Below, piece by piece: positions 8,177 to 17,322 of a stretch of DNA of 64,000 nt (positions are counted from its first letter, which is position 1; each line of letters starts with the position of its first letter). Location: contig JAFBAL010000018.1 in assembly GCA_019247845.1 (NCBI GenBank), positions 1 to 64,000 on the forward strand, given 5' to 3'. The notes beneath the pieces were generated by a model, which saw only the letters and a list, made by a program, of their open reading frames with translations, made no database searches and had not been told where the DNA came from. A program made the position numbers and the translations under genes. The stretch comes from Alphaproteobacteria bacterium. Lineage in GTDB: Bacteria; Pseudomonadota; Alphaproteobacteria; Micropepsales; Micropepsaceae.

Positions 8177-10366
8177 TTGCATATTCGATCATGGGTGCTT
8201 TTCAGCGCCGCAGCAACGTTTCTGTCCTCGGCAGCTCATGGCGAGGACATAGAGACGGTTGTCGTCACCGCCCAGACCTTGCCGCTGGACAAGGTCGGCC
8301 AGATCGACAAGACCGGCACGCCGATGGCCGAGGTTCCGCGCAGCATACAGGTCGTCCCTGAATCGCTCTTCAACGAACAGGGCGCGACCACACTGCAGCA
8401 GGTGCTTCCCGACGTCAGCGGTGCGACGCAAGGCGGCCAGTTCAACTTCGGCTTCTTCGACCGCTTCGTCATCCGCGGCCTCAACGTGTCGTTCCTGAAC
8501 GACGGGCTGCCCGAAGGCACCTCGGACCTGACCGGCATGGTGCACACGCTGACCGGCGTCGAGCGCGTAGAGGTGCTCAAAGGTCCCGGATCGGCGCTCT
8601 ATGGCAGCTCCGAGGAAGGCGGCACGATCAACCTCGTGCATTTCCGCCCGCGCGACACCTTCGGCTTCTGGGCCAGCACCCAATTCGGAAGCTATGACGC
8701 GACCACGACCGATATCGCGGTCACGGGTCCGACGGGCATCGCCGGCCTGAACATGCGTCTCGACGGCTCGTTCCAGCACACGGACGGGTTCCGCGACCTG
8801 AACAGCCAGACCGGCGAAGTCCTGGGCGCGCTCGACTGGCAGCTCGCCGACCACGAGGTGCAGCTCCGCGCCGAATACCACGACCTCCAGAACCTGCCCG
8901 ATGCGTCGGGCATCCCGTTCTCGCCGCCGAACGGCGTCGGCGAGCCGCTCGATGTTCCGAGCGAGTTCACCTATTACACGCCGTTCGCCTTCGCCGATCA
9001 ACGGATCGAGCGCGTGTTCCTGACGGATGCGTGGAAGGCGAACGAAGCGCTGCTCGTCAATCTGCGCGCCTCGTATTCGCAGCGCGACGTCGATCTCGCC
9101 CGCAACGCCGGCGGCTCCGTCACCAAGGTCGGCGACGACTATCAGCTGACCCGGCGCCAGCTGCGCGCGCAGACGGACGACGTCCGCGACTGGCTGTTCC
9201 AGGCCGAGCCGACCTGGCGCTTCGACACCGGCGGCCTGAAGCACACGCTCGTCTCCGGCGCCGAAGCGCGCATCGTCGATGCCGGGACGCTGCGCGCGAC
9301 GGCCGACCTGCCCAGCATCGCCGACATCTTCCATCCCGTCGTCATCGACGGCTCGCTCTCCTCTCTCGTGTTCAAATGCGACGCCGGCCACAGCTGCGCC
9401 GACGCCAAGCTTTCGGCGGAATTCTACGGCCTCTATCTCATCGATCAGGTGAACGTCACCGATGCGCTGAAGCTGCGCTTCTCGGTCCGCAAGGACTGGT
9501 TCGAAACCGAAGCCGCCGCGCGCAGGCTTCTGCCCGTCAACGGCGGCCAGGAGGAGCCCTGCGATCCGCCGCAAGCCGTGCAATGCCCGCTGGTTCCGGG
9601 TCATCCGATGCAGCGCCACGACGAGCCGGTATCGTGGGACGCAGGCGCCGTCTATTTCCTGACCCCGAAGTTCTCCGTCTTCGGCGGCTATTCCACCGCC
9701 GCCTATCCGGTCTTCAACACCGAAGAGCCGGCGAGCGTGGGCCAGACGCCCGAGCGCGGCACGCAAGGAGAGGTGGGATTGCGGCTTCAGCAGGACTGGC
9801 TGACCGCCTCGACCTCGGGCTATCGCGTGACGCGCGACAATGTCTTCACCGTGGTGACCGAGGCCGATCCAAACGGCGGCGGCAATATCGTCGTACCCGG
9901 CGTCTTTTCCTATCGCGTGCAGGGCTGGGAGACCGACCTGAACCTGAGGCCGATGGAAGGATTGAGCGTCGTCGCCAATCTCGCGGTCCAGTCCGCCGTG
10001 ATCACCCGCTATCCGCAGACGCCCGCGAATGTCGGCAAGGCGGTGCCGAGCGTGCCGTCGCTTCTGGGCAATGTCTGGGCGAGCTACGACCTGCCGGTGA
10101 GCGTCTGGGACAGGCAGCCGACGCTGTCGTTCGGCATGCAGTACCGAAACCACGAATACGGCGACGCGGCCAACACCCGCGTGCTTCCCGGCGATCCCGT
10201 GTTCAATCTCGCATTGTCGGTTCCCTACCGGGAATGGCGGTTCCAGGCGGGGCTGTCCAACCTTTTCGACCGGCGTTACTTTGTCGATGCGACGGGCACG
10301 GGCGGCGGCGCCTCGCCGGGAGCCGGCCGCACCTTTTTCGTGAAGCTGAGCTACGGGACGGAGTGA
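8177..10366 (+). CDS. TonB-dependent siderophore/heme-type outer-membrane receptor
   Basis: A 729-residue outer-membrane receptor. The start is a TTG at 8177 with GGGGGA 6-7 bases upstream; it gives a signal peptide cleaved near AHG/ED. A TonB box IETVVV follows at residues 25-30, then a plug domain (about 40-160) with the siderophore-receptor pattern PRSIQVVPESL, the RGLN segment and the VEVLKGPGSALYGSS motif, then a beta-barrel ending in an aromatic-rich strand (FVKLSYGTE). These receptors import ferric siderophores or heme using TonB energy. The plug resembles siderophore receptors, while the following ABC genes resemble heme importers, so the substrate is uncertain. The classical FRAP/NPNL heme-receptor motif was not seen. 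The stop overlaps the GTG codon region before the next gene. Confidence 0.88.
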   Translation: MHIRSWVLFSAAATFLSSAAHGEDIETVVVTAQTLPLDKVGQIDKTGTPMAEVPRSIQVVPESLFNEQGATTLQQVLPDVSGATQGGQFNFGFFDRFVIRGLNVSFLNDGLPEGTSDLTGMVHTLTGVERVEVLKGPGSALYGSSEEGGTINLVHFRPRDTFGFWASTQFGSYDATTTDIAVTGPTGIAGLNMRLDGSFQHTDGFRDLNSQTGEVLGALDWQLADHEVQLRAEYHDLQNLPDASGIPFSPPNGVGEPLDVPSEFTYYTPFAFADQRIERVFLTDAWKANEALLVNLRASYSQRDVDLARNAGGSVTKVGDDYQLTRRQLRAQTDDVRDWLFQAEPTWRFDTGGLKHTLVSGAEARIVDAGTLRATADLPSIADIFHPVVIDGSLSSLVFKCDAGHSCADAKLSAEFYGLYLIDQVNVTDALKLRFSVRKDWFETEAAARRLLPVNGGQEEPCDPPQAVQCPLVPGHPMQRHDEPVSWDAGAVYFLTPKFSVFGGYSTAAYPVFNTEEPASVGQTPERGTQGEVGLRLQQDWLTASTSGYRVTRDNVFTVVTEADPNGGGNIVVPGVFSYRVQGWETDLNLRPMEGLSVVANLAVQSAVITRYPQTPANVGKAVPSVPSLLGNVWASYDLPVSVWDRQPTLSFGMQYRNHEYGDAANTRVLPGDPVFNLALSVPYREWRFQAGLSNLFDRRYFVDATGTGGGASPGAGRTFFVKLSYGTE

Positions 10367-10371
10367 GTTCA

Positions 10372-11244
10372 TTGTCGAACGGACGGGCATTGAGGCTGGC
10401 ATCGCTGGTCGCAATGACGTGGTGGGGCCTCGCCTGGGGCGCCGCTCCCGAGCCGGTGCCCCGCAACCGCGTCGTGTGCGTCTCCAAGCAGATCAACGAG
10501 TTCGTCTACGACATCGGCGCGCAGGACCATCTGATCGCGCGCGACCTGACCTCGATCTATCCGCCCGAGATCAGGAAGCTTCCCAATGTCGGCTATCACC
10601 GCGCGCTGAGCGCCGAGGGCATCGTCTCGATGCGGCCCAGCGTCCTGCTGACGGACGGAAACGTCGGGCCGGACGAGGTGCTGGACCGCGTGCGCTCGGT
10701 CGGCATCCCGGTGGTGACCATGGACCCCGGCGACACTTTGGAGAGCGCGCAAGGCCTGATGCTCCGGCTGGGCGACTTTTTCGGCCGGCAGACCGCGGCC
10801 GCGAAGCTCGTGGCGAGCTGGAAGAAGAGCATGGTCGAAACCGTCCGCGATGCGCCTCATGGGCCCGCGGACAAGCAGCCCAAGGTCCTCATCGTGCATT
10901 TCGGCCAGATCGCGAACGACTATCTGGGCGTCTCGCCGAAAGGAGCGGCGGAGCAGATCCTGGAATGGGCCGGCGGGCGCAACGCGCTGACATCGGCAAA
11001 CCGCATGACGCGCCTGACGCCGGAGATCATTGCCGGCGCCCAACCCGACGTGATCATCGCGACCGATGTGGGCTTCGACCGCTACGGATCGCCCGAGAAG
11101 TTCGCGGCCATGCCCGGCGTGAACCTGACGCCGGCGGGCAAGAACCTTCGCATCTATCGCATCGACGAAACCGAGATCATGTATTTCAGCCCGCGCACGC
11201 CGGCTGCGGTTGAGAAGATTGCGCGTTGGTTGCGCGGGCCGTGA
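10372..11244 (+). CDS. hmuT: Periplasmic heme/iron-binding protein, HmuT-like
   Basis: A 290-residue substrate-binding protein of a class-II ABC importer. The TTG at 10372 is preferred because GGAG lies 8 bases upstream; a GTG at 10363 overlapping the receptor stop is the alternative. The first 25 residues look like a signal peptide ending near AWGAA. The mature part has the HmuT/BtuF-type two-lobe pattern: RVVCVSKQINEFVYDIGA at the start, then TSIYPPEIRKLPNVGYHRAL, LSAEGIVSMRPSVLL and a C-terminal APQ-like AGAQPDVII segment. The YPP..LP.VGY.R.LSAEG signature is typical of heme-binding HmuT. Its stop overlaps the permease start by 4 bases. Confidence 0.85.
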   Translation: MSNGRALRLASLVAMTWWGLAWGAAPEPVPRNRVVCVSKQINEFVYDIGAQDHLIARDLTSIYPPEIRKLPNVGYHRALSAEGIVSMRPSVLLTDGNVGPDEVLDRVRSVGIPVVTMDPGDTLESAQGLMLRLGDFFGRQTAAAKLVASWKKSMVETVRDAPHGPADKQPKVLIVHFGQIANDYLGVSPKGAAEQILEWAGGRNALTSANRMTRLTPEIIAGAQPDVIIATDVGFDRYGSPEKFAAMPGVNLTPAGKNLRIYRIDETEIMYFSPRTPAAVEKIARWLRGP

Positions 11245-12293
11245 CGCTCAGGACGTCCTATCGCGACAGCTATCTCATTCTGGCCGGGCTGCTCGTGCTG
11301 ACGCTGATCGCCTCGATGGCGATCGGTGCTTTCGTGTTCTCGCCCGGCCAGATGCTTCGCTTCACGGGCGAGAAGCTCGGCTGGCTGGCGCAGGACCCGG
11401 CCGACACGCTCGACGGCAACGTCTTCTTCCTCCTGCGCCTGCCGCGCGTCCTGTTGTGCGGGTTGACGGGAGCGATCCTGGGCCTATCCGGCACGGTGAT
11501 GCAGGGACTTTTCCGCAACCCGATCGTGGAGCCGGGCCTCGCCGGCACCTCGGCCGGCGCCGCGCTGGGCGCGGCGGCGGTCTTCGTGCTGGGCGAGCAG
11601 TCCTTGAGCTTTCTTTCGCCGCTGGGCACGGCGGCGGTGCCGCTGACCGCCTTTGCGGGCGCCTTCGCCGCGACGATGTTCGTCTGGAAACTGTCGACGC
11701 GCTTCCACCACACCGACGTCTTCACGCTGCTTCTTGCCGGCATCGCGGTGAACGCGATGTGCAATGCCGGAACGGGGTTCCTGTCCTACATCGCTCGCGA
11801 TCCGCAGGCGCGCAACATCTCGTTCTGGAACCTGGGCGCCTTCACCACCGCCGACTGGCACCGCACGCTGATCGTCGCCGCCGTGTTCCTCGCCTGCCTG
11901 GTGCCCACCCTCAGGCACGGCAAGAGCCTGAACGCGCTGATGCTGGGCGAGGAGAATGCGGGCTATCTGGGCGTCGATCCGCAGAGGCTGATCTTCCGCC
12001 TGCTGCTGGTGAACACGGCCATGGTCGCGGCCGCGACCGCGATGGTGGGCGTGATCGCGTTCGTGGGCCTCGTCGTCCCGCATCTGTTGAGGCTGGTGCG
12101 GTCGTCGGACTACACGTTTCTTCTTCCCGCTTCCGCGCTTCTGGGCGCCGTGCTGATGGAAGCCGTCGACATCGTGGCCAGGGTCGTCATCGCGCCGGCA
12201 GAGCTTCCCGTCGGGATCATCACCGCGTTGATCGGCGCGCCGTTCTTTCTATGGCTGCTTTTCACCCAGGGCCGGAGCCGTACAGATGGGTGA
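11241..12293 (+). CDS. hmuU: Heme/iron ABC transporter permease, HmuU-like
   Basis: A 350-residue FecCD/BtuC-family permease with about ten membrane segments. The GTG start at 11241 overlaps the previous stop as GTGA; an in-frame TTG at 11226 is possible. Family signatures seen are the RLPRVLLCGLTGAILGLSG block, QGLFRNPIVEPGLAGTSAGA, the cytoplasmic coupling region around GFIGLV-like VIAFVGLVVPH, and a C-terminal IGAPFFLWLL. It would form a homodimer in the inner membrane, receive substrate from the HmuT-like protein and couple to the ATPase encoded next, whose start lies 8 bases inside this gene. Confidence 0.88.
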   Translation: MTLRTSYRDSYLILAGLLVLTLIASMAIGAFVFSPGQMLRFTGEKLGWLAQDPADTLDGNVFFLLRLPRVLLCGLTGAILGLSGTVMQGLFRNPIVEPGLAGTSAGAALGAAAVFVLGEQSLSFLSPLGTAAVPLTAFAGAFAATMFVWKLSTRFHHTDVFTLLLAGIAVNAMCNAGTGFLSYIARDPQARNISFWNLGAFTTADWHRTLIVAAVFLACLVPTLRHGKSLNALMLGEENAGYLGVDPQRLIFRLLLVNTAMVAAATAMVGVIAFVGLVVPHLLRLVRSSDYTFLLPASALLGAVLMEAVDIVARVVIAPAELPVGIITALIGAPFFLWLLFTQGRSRTDG

Positions 12294-13077
12294 CGCGGCC
12301 GTCCGCCTCGAGCGCGTGTCCTGGAGCGCGAACGGCGCGAAGATCCTGGACGACGTGACGCTCGAATTCCCCGCCGGCTCGTTCAGCGTGATCCTGGGAC
12401 CGAACGGGGCGGGCAAGACGACGCTCATCCGCACCGCCGCCGGACGGACCAGGCCCGAGCATGGCGCGGTGTCCTATTGGGGGACGCCGCTCGTTTCGTT
12501 CGAAACCGGCGTGCTGGCCCGCCGTCGCGCCGTGCTGTCGCAGCAGATCGACATGGCTTTTGCGCTGAGCGTCGAGGACGTTGTGATGATGGGCCGCTAT
12601 CCGCACTATCGAAGCGCGCCGCAGCCGCGCGACCGCGAGATCGTGTCGGAGGCGCTGGCGCTGGTCGAGATGACCGGGCGGCGGCGCCAGCTCTATTCCA
12701 CGCTGTCGGGCGGCGAGCGGCAGAAGACGCAGCTCGCGCGCGTGCTGGCCCAGGTCTGGCAGGAGGAAGACCCCGCCGAGCAGACGGTGCTGTTCCTCGA
12801 CGAGCCCACCACCAGCCTCGATCTGCATTTCCAGCTGCAAATTCTGGCGACGGCGCGCACCTTCCTTCGCCGCGGCGCCGCGATCGTGGCGAGCCTGCAC
12901 GACCTCAATCTCGCCTTCGATTTCGGCGACCGCTTCTTCGTGATGGATGGCGGCCGGCTGGTCCACCGGGCCGATACCGCGCAAGCCGTTCCGCAGGAAC
13001 TGATCGAGCGCGTCTACCGCGTCAAGGCGGACCGTCTCGTCGTCGGCGACAAGACCCGCTGGTACTTTCGCGTGTGA
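12286..13077 (+). CDS. hmuV: Heme/iron ABC transporter ATP-binding protein, HmuV-like
   Basis: A 263-residue ABC ATPase. The ATG at 12286 has GGAG about 9 bases upstream and overlaps the permease end. All nucleotide-binding motifs are intact: Walker A GPNGAGKTT (about residue 45), signature LSGGERQK, Walker B VLFLDEPTTSLD and the H-loop in SLHDLN. The RRRAVLSQQ Q-loop region and EDVVMMGRYPH pattern match the HmuV/BtuD group. It powers the HmuU-like permease. The gene ends the receptor-hmuTUV operon and is followed by a hairpin shared with the convergent gene downstream. Confidence 0.9.
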   Translation: MGDAAVRLERVSWSANGAKILDDVTLEFPAGSFSVILGPNGAGKTTLIRTAAGRTRPEHGAVSYWGTPLVSFETGVLARRRAVLSQQIDMAFALSVEDVVMMGRYPHYRSAPQPRDREIVSEALALVEMTGRRRQLYSTLSGGERQKTQLARVLAQVWQEEDPAEQTVLFLDEPTTSLDLHFQLQILATARTFLRRGAAIVASLHDLNLAFDFGDRFFVMDGGRLVHRADTAQAVPQELIERVYRVKADRLVVGDKTRWYFRV

Positions 13078-13091
13078 ACGGGAAAAAGCGG

Positions 13092-13119
13092 GAGGCAGCG
13101 ACGCGCACGCCGCTGCCTC
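13092..13119 (-). terminator. Rho-independent terminator
   Basis: A perfect 9-bp stem (GAGGCAGCG / CGCTGCCTC) with a 10-base loop lies in the 52-base gap between two convergent genes. Read on the minus strand the stem is followed within five bases by a run of five T (13083-13087), the layout of an intrinsic terminator for the exported-protein gene. It may also slow plus-strand transcription from the hmu operon, but the T-tract is poor in that direction. Confidence 0.75.
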
Positions 13120-13129
13120 TCCAGGCTTC

Positions 13130-14848
13130 TCAATGGCACTTGGGCAGTTTGAAGCTGGCGACGCGCGTCTGCCAGCCGACGGAGCTGCCCGTCTGGCCCG
13201 CATGGGTATAGTACTCGTTCGTGTACCAGAAGGTGCAGTCGTCGGTCGGATCGACGTTCAGGGAGGTGTAATCGCCCCAGCGCGAGTTGGTGGTGGTCTG
13301 CACGCCGTCGCCGCCGATGAGCGTGCTTTCGCCCAGCGTCATCTGGCCCAGGGGATCGTTCTTCCCGCGCCCGGTGTAGCGCACGCTGGGGAAGACGTCG
13401 GTGCCGTTCACGACGCTGTAGCCCAGCGCCATGTTGCCCTTGTGATCCATCGCCGCGCTGCCCATCCAGCGATGCACGCCGTCGCCGGGCGCGAAGGTCC
13501 CCTGCTGGAACAGCGAGTAGTTGCCGTTCTGGCGGCGGATCTCGTACCAGCGCACGCCCGCCTGGCTCGGCGCCGCCTCGACGGACTGGTTGGTCACCAT
13601 TGTCTCGTAGGTCTTGAAGTTGCGATAGGCCAGACGCCAGGTCGGCCGCTGCCGCGACGACAGGATGTCGAGGAACTGCGCGGGATTGGTGATTCCCGGC
13701 TGCGGCAGGCAATCGCGCGAGTCGGGCGCGCAAGGGTAGATGCTGTCGAAGCTCGCGACCGGCAGCTGGGTCTTGAGATCGAGCGACGCGGTCGAAGTGT
13801 CCTTCCAGTTCACCGAAAGCTCGAACACGTTCAGCGCGTCGGAGGTGGCGCCATAGCCGCCGCCGTCGTCCTGCGTGCCGACCAGCGGAATCGGCGCCGA
13901 CAGCTTGGGCGCCTTCGCGCCGTCGGCATAGGCGGGCAGCAGCCCGTCGCCGATCAGCGGCAGCACTCCCGGGTCGTCGCCGTTCAGGAAGAACGCCACG
14001 ACATGCGGGTTGTTCTTGCCCTTGAGCATCTTGGCCGCTTCGAGGGCATAGACGCCGATGCCGTAGCCGCCGGTGTCGCCGAACTCGCGCGTGGTGATGA
14101 CATAAGTGCCGTTCCAGATTCCGTATTTCGGATAGTCCGGGAAGTTCTGCGCGGTGGTGAAGGCATAGCGGTAGTACGCGCCGGTGGGGTCGTTGGTCTC
14201 AGACACCGCCACGCAATTGTAATAGCTGCCGTCGGTTTCGGCGGTGGTGAACTGCGACAGGATCCAGCGGTCGTTGTAGCGGTCGTAGAGGACGATCGAG
14301 TCGCCGGCGTTGAGGGAGCAGTCGCCGATCTTGAAGCCGTTCCACAGCGCGCCGATGGCTGTGGCGGGAAGCAGCAGGTTGCCCGCCTTGTCGTAGACCG
14401 CCATGGTCAGGTTGACCATCTGGACGTAATGGTTGGGGCCGACGGCGCCCACCGGATCGGGCGGATTCACGCGGACGCCCAGGATGTTGAAGTTGTCCTG
14501 GTTGCTCAGGCCTTCGAAATTGGCGGCGCCCGAGACCGGCTTGGCGCCGTGCGGCAGCCGCGATTGCAGCGCGCCGTCGCGCCGGAACGGCTTGTTCGGC
14601 GCGGCCGCGCGCTCGTGCTCGAAGGTCTCGTCGTCCTTGCCGATTTCGACGACGCCGTTCGCATCGGGCTTGAGGACGGTCTTCATCTTCTGTCCGGCGA
14701 CGCTGCGCAGCGTCGGCGAGACGTCGTGATACACGTCGGTCTTGACGATCGGGTAGGCGTTGACGTGGAGCGGCGCGGCCGAGCCGGTGACCGTCAGCAA
14801 AGCCAACGCGACAACCGCCGCGCCTCCGAGCGAAGTCGTTCGTGACAT
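13130..14848 (-). CDS. Exported protein of unknown function
   Basis: A 572-residue protein with a clear Sec signal peptide (about residues 1-24). The ATG at 14848 is preceded by GGAGG, and the stop is followed by an intrinsic terminator. The body has no transmembrane segments and repeats sheet-like blocks such as DPVGAVGPNHYVQMVN, DRWILSQF and VRWYEIRRQNGNYSLFQQG, which suggest a beta-propeller-like fold. Similar secreted proteins with a GPNHYVQ motif occur in soil bacteria, as far as I recall without assigned function. Cysteines near residues 190-215, 385-400 and the C-terminus could form disulfides. It stands alone, convergent with the hmu operon. I infer only that it is periplasmic or secreted. 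Confidence 0.8.
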   Translation of the reverse strand: MSRTTSLGGAAVVALALLTVTGSAAPLHVNAYPIVKTDVYHDVSPTLRSVAGQKMKTVLKPDANGVVEIGKDDETFEHERAAAPNKPFRRDGALQSRLPHGAKPVSGAANFEGLSNQDNFNILGVRVNPPDPVGAVGPNHYVQMVNLTMAVYDKAGNLLLPATAIGALWNGFKIGDCSLNAGDSIVLYDRYNDRWILSQFTTAETDGSYYNCVAVSETNDPTGAYYRYAFTTAQNFPDYPKYGIWNGTYVITTREFGDTGGYGIGVYALEAAKMLKGKNNPHVVAFFLNGDDPGVLPLIGDGLLPAYADGAKAPKLSAPIPLVGTQDDGGGYGATSDALNVFELSVNWKDTSTASLDLKTQLPVASFDSIYPCAPDSRDCLPQPGITNPAQFLDILSSRQRPTWRLAYRNFKTYETMVTNQSVEAAPSQAGVRWYEIRRQNGNYSLFQQGTFAPGDGVHRWMGSAAMDHKGNMALGYSVVNGTDVFPSVRYTGRGKNDPLGQMTLGESTLIGGDGVQTTTNSRWGDYTSLNVDPTDDCTFWYTNEYYTHAGQTGSSVGWQTRVASFKLPKCH

Positions 14849-15035
14849 TCGTGTCCTCCCTGCAAGCTATCGGACAGCAAACATACACTTGGGCCGGACG
14901 GGGTTACAATTGGTTCATGCGCGTCGCGCTGAAGACGAGAGTAAATCGCAGGCTTGTAACGAGATGTCGCGGGCGAACGCGCTCGCCCGCCGACGCGAAT
15001 GCAGCGTTCGGAAACGCGTGATCGCGAAACCTGCT

Positions 15036-15776
15036 TCAGCGACCACGGCCGCCTTTGGTCGGCGGAGGAACGGGCTTTTCGGGTTTCGGGCCGATGAGCC
15101 GGGACACGCGCGAGCGCTTCCTGACCTCGATATCGGTCGCGACCGACAAGTCCAGCACGATCGGATGGTGGTCGGAGGACCCCTTTTCCAGGACCCTGGC
15201 GGCGGCGCAACGCATCGACCGCGCCATGCAGCGGTCCAGGCGCAGCGAAACGACTCTGCTTGCCCTGTGCGTCCTGCGCCGCGGCCCGATGTCCTTGAAG
15301 CCCGCCAGGACGGTCGGCCCGACGGAATTGAAATCGCCGACGATCGCCGCCGGGCCCTCGAGCGCCGCGGCGACATAGAGCAGCTGCCAGCGATTCAGGA
15401 ATTGCCCGTGCGACAGATGCACATTGGCGACCGCGACGCCGCGAAGGTGCACGATCTGCGCGATGCGTCGTGGCACGCGGCCCGGCAGGGTGGACGCCGG
15501 CAGCGGCAGGATCTGCGGCGGCGCCAGCGGGTGCGGGCTCCATGCGGCAAGGCCGTAGATCCGCTTTTCCATCCTGTTCCGGAAGAAGTGACCGCCGACC
15601 AGCGTGGGAAGCGCGCTCATGTCCTCCGTCGCCTCTTGCAGGAGAAGGAGGTCGGGCTGCTCTCTCCGGACCAGCTCCGCCACGTCCTCGACGCTCGCGC
15701 CCACCCGCCGCAGCAGGTTCCAGCTCACGATCCGCAAGCCGGGCGGCTGCGCCTCCTGCGAGAGTATTGCGGCCAA
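15036..15776 (-). CDS. Endonuclease/exonuclease/phosphatase-family protein
   Basis: About 246 residues from a TTG at 15776 preceded by AGAGAG; a second TTG just before LRIVSWN is possible, and the start is the least certain part. The metal-dependent EEP catalytic set is complete: Asn in VSWNLL, Glu in LLLLQEATED, the GDFNS motif and the C-terminal SDHHP. Substrates of this superfamily include DNA and phospholipid or inositol phosphates. It is divergent from a cardiolipin synthase gene 90 bases away. In E. coli the EEP protein YbhP is encoded beside cardiolipin synthase ClsB, so a role in phospholipid turnover is plausible but inferred. The C-terminus is basic (PTKGGRGR). Confidence 0.8.
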   Translation of the reverse strand: MAAILSQEAQPPGLRIVSWNLLRRVGASVEDVAELVRREQPDLLLLQEATEDMSALPTLVGGHFFRNRMEKRIYGLAAWSPHPLAPPQILPLPASTLPGRVPRRIAQIVHLRGVAVANVHLSHGQFLNRWQLLYVAAALEGPAAIVGDFNSVGPTVLAGFKDIGPRRRTHRASRVVSLRLDRCMARSMRCAAARVLEKGSSDHHPIVLDLSVATDIEVRKRSRVSRLIGPKPEKPVPPPTKGGRGR

Positions 15777-15866
15777 CGGGATCTCTCTTTGCCGTCCAAC
15801 ATTATCGTAAGTTGGAAGCGGCGCGAATGGTTTCAAGCCGTCTTCAACGCACCGGACCGGCAGCTG

Positions 15867-17300
15867 ATGTTCTTTCCTTGGCCTCCCATCTCGTCGTCCC
15901 TCGCGGAATGGCTGGCGGCCGCATTGCACGTCCTGCTTGCCGGCATCGTCACCGTCGACGTGCTTCTGAAGAAGAGCGACGTGCGCGGGGCGCTGGGCTG
16001 GATCGGCGCGGCATGGATGTCGCCGGTCATCGGCTCGCTGCTCTATTACATGTTCGGGATCAACCGGGTGACGCGGCGCTCCCTGCGCCTGCCGCGGCAG
16101 GACGGCGAAGAGGCCCCCTTGCCGTCCTCGGTGCTTCAGTTCGAGCCTCCCAACGTCGACCTGCTCGCGAGAACCGGCGGCGCGATAAGCGCGCGCCCCC
16201 TCGTGGCGGGCAACGGCGTCGTCATCCTGCAAGGCGGCGACAAGGCCTATCCGGCCATGCTTGCGGCGATCGAGGGCGCCCGGCGCTCCGTCGCGTTGAC
16301 CTCCTACATCTTCCGCAACGATGCCGCCGGACATGCGTTCAGCGACGCCTTGGCCGGCGCCCGCAAGCGCGGCGTCGAGGTCCGCGTGCTGCTGGACGGC
16401 GTGGGGATCGGCTATGTCTTCCCGCGCATCCTGTATCGCTTGAGGGCGGCCGGCGTGCCGACTGCGCGCTTTCTGCACACGCTGCTGCCGTGGCGCATGC
16501 CGTTCCTCAACATGCGCAACCATCGCAAGCTTCTGGTGATCGACGGCGCGACCGCCTTCATGGGCGGGATGAATGTCGGCGCGGAATATTCGGCCGATCT
16601 CGATCCCGAGGATCACATCGACGATACGCATTTCCGGATCCGGGGCCCCGCCGTGCGCTTCGCGATGGATGCCTTCGCGCGGGACTGGACGTTCACGACC
16701 GGCGAGACGCTGGACGGCGATTGCTGGTGGCCGGACATCGCGCCCGCTGGCCCGGTTTGCGCGCGGGGTCTGAGGTCGGGACCCGATACCGACATCTACC
16801 GGATCGAGATGATCCTCGGCGCCGCGCTGACCCTGGCGAAACGGCGTGTCCGCATCGTCACGCCCTATTTCCTTCCCGATCAGCGGCTCCAGTTCGCCAT
16901 CGCGCAAGCCTGCCTGCGCGGCGTCGAGGTCGAAATCGTCATCCCGGCGCATTGCGATTTCATCTTCCTCGATTGGGCGATGCGCGCGCACCTCAGGTTC
17001 TTCGGAAACATTTCGGCGCACGTCTATGCGACGCCGGCGCCTTTCGACCATTCGAAGCTGGTCACGATGGACGGCGCCTGGTGCCTGATCGGCAGCTCGA
17101 ACTGGGACACGAGAAGCTTCCGGCTCAACTTCGAGTTCGACATGGAATGCTACGACGACACGCTCACGAAAGAGATCGACGCCATCATCGACGCCAAGAT
17201 CGGGCGCGCGGCGAAGCTTTCACCCGACGCGCTGCGCACCGATCCCCTGGCGGCAAGGCTGCGCGATGCGGCCGCGCGGCTTCTCGCGCCGTATCTGTAG
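15867..17300 (+). CDS. cls: Cardiolipin synthase (phospholipase D family)
   Basis: A 477-residue phospholipase-D-type synthase that joins phosphatidyl groups to make cardiolipin in the inner membrane. The ATG at 15867 is used; no strong ribosome site is visible. Two N-terminal membrane segments (about residues 10-60) carry the typical ALGWIGAAWMSPVIGSLLYY pattern. Both HKD catalytic motifs are present: HRKLLVID near residue 220 and HSKLVTMD near residue 395, each followed by the Gly/Asn-Ser context (GGMNVG and GSSNWD). Length and layout match ClsA/ClsB-type enzymes. It is transcribed divergently from the EEP-family gene. Confidence 0.9.
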   Translation: MFFPWPPISSSLAEWLAAALHVLLAGIVTVDVLLKKSDVRGALGWIGAAWMSPVIGSLLYYMFGINRVTRRSLRLPRQDGEEAPLPSSVLQFEPPNVDLLARTGGAISARPLVAGNGVVILQGGDKAYPAMLAAIEGARRSVALTSYIFRNDAAGHAFSDALAGARKRGVEVRVLLDGVGIGYVFPRILYRLRAAGVPTARFLHTLLPWRMPFLNMRNHRKLLVIDGATAFMGGMNVGAEYSADLDPEDHIDDTHFRIRGPAVRFAMDAFARDWTFTTGETLDGDCWWPDIAPAGPVCARGLRSGPDTDIYRIEMILGAALTLAKRRVRIVTPYFLPDQRLQFAIAQACLRGVEVEIVIPAHCDFIFLDWAMRAHLRFFGNISAHVYATPAPFDHSKLVTMDGAWCLIGSSNWDTRSFRLNFEFDMECYDDTLTKEIDAIIDAKIGRAAKLSPDALRTDPLAARLRDAAARLLAPYL

Positions 17301-17322
17301 CAGACGTTGCCAACGCCAGACG

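Noticed and set aside
13133..14845. Plus-strand open frame of about 570 codons
   Set aside because: Antisense shadow of the exported-protein gene; composition unlike a real protein and no domains.
15777..17051. Minus-strand extension upstream of the EEP-family gene
   Set aside because: It runs antisense through the cardiolipin synthase gene; family similarity begins only near 15770.
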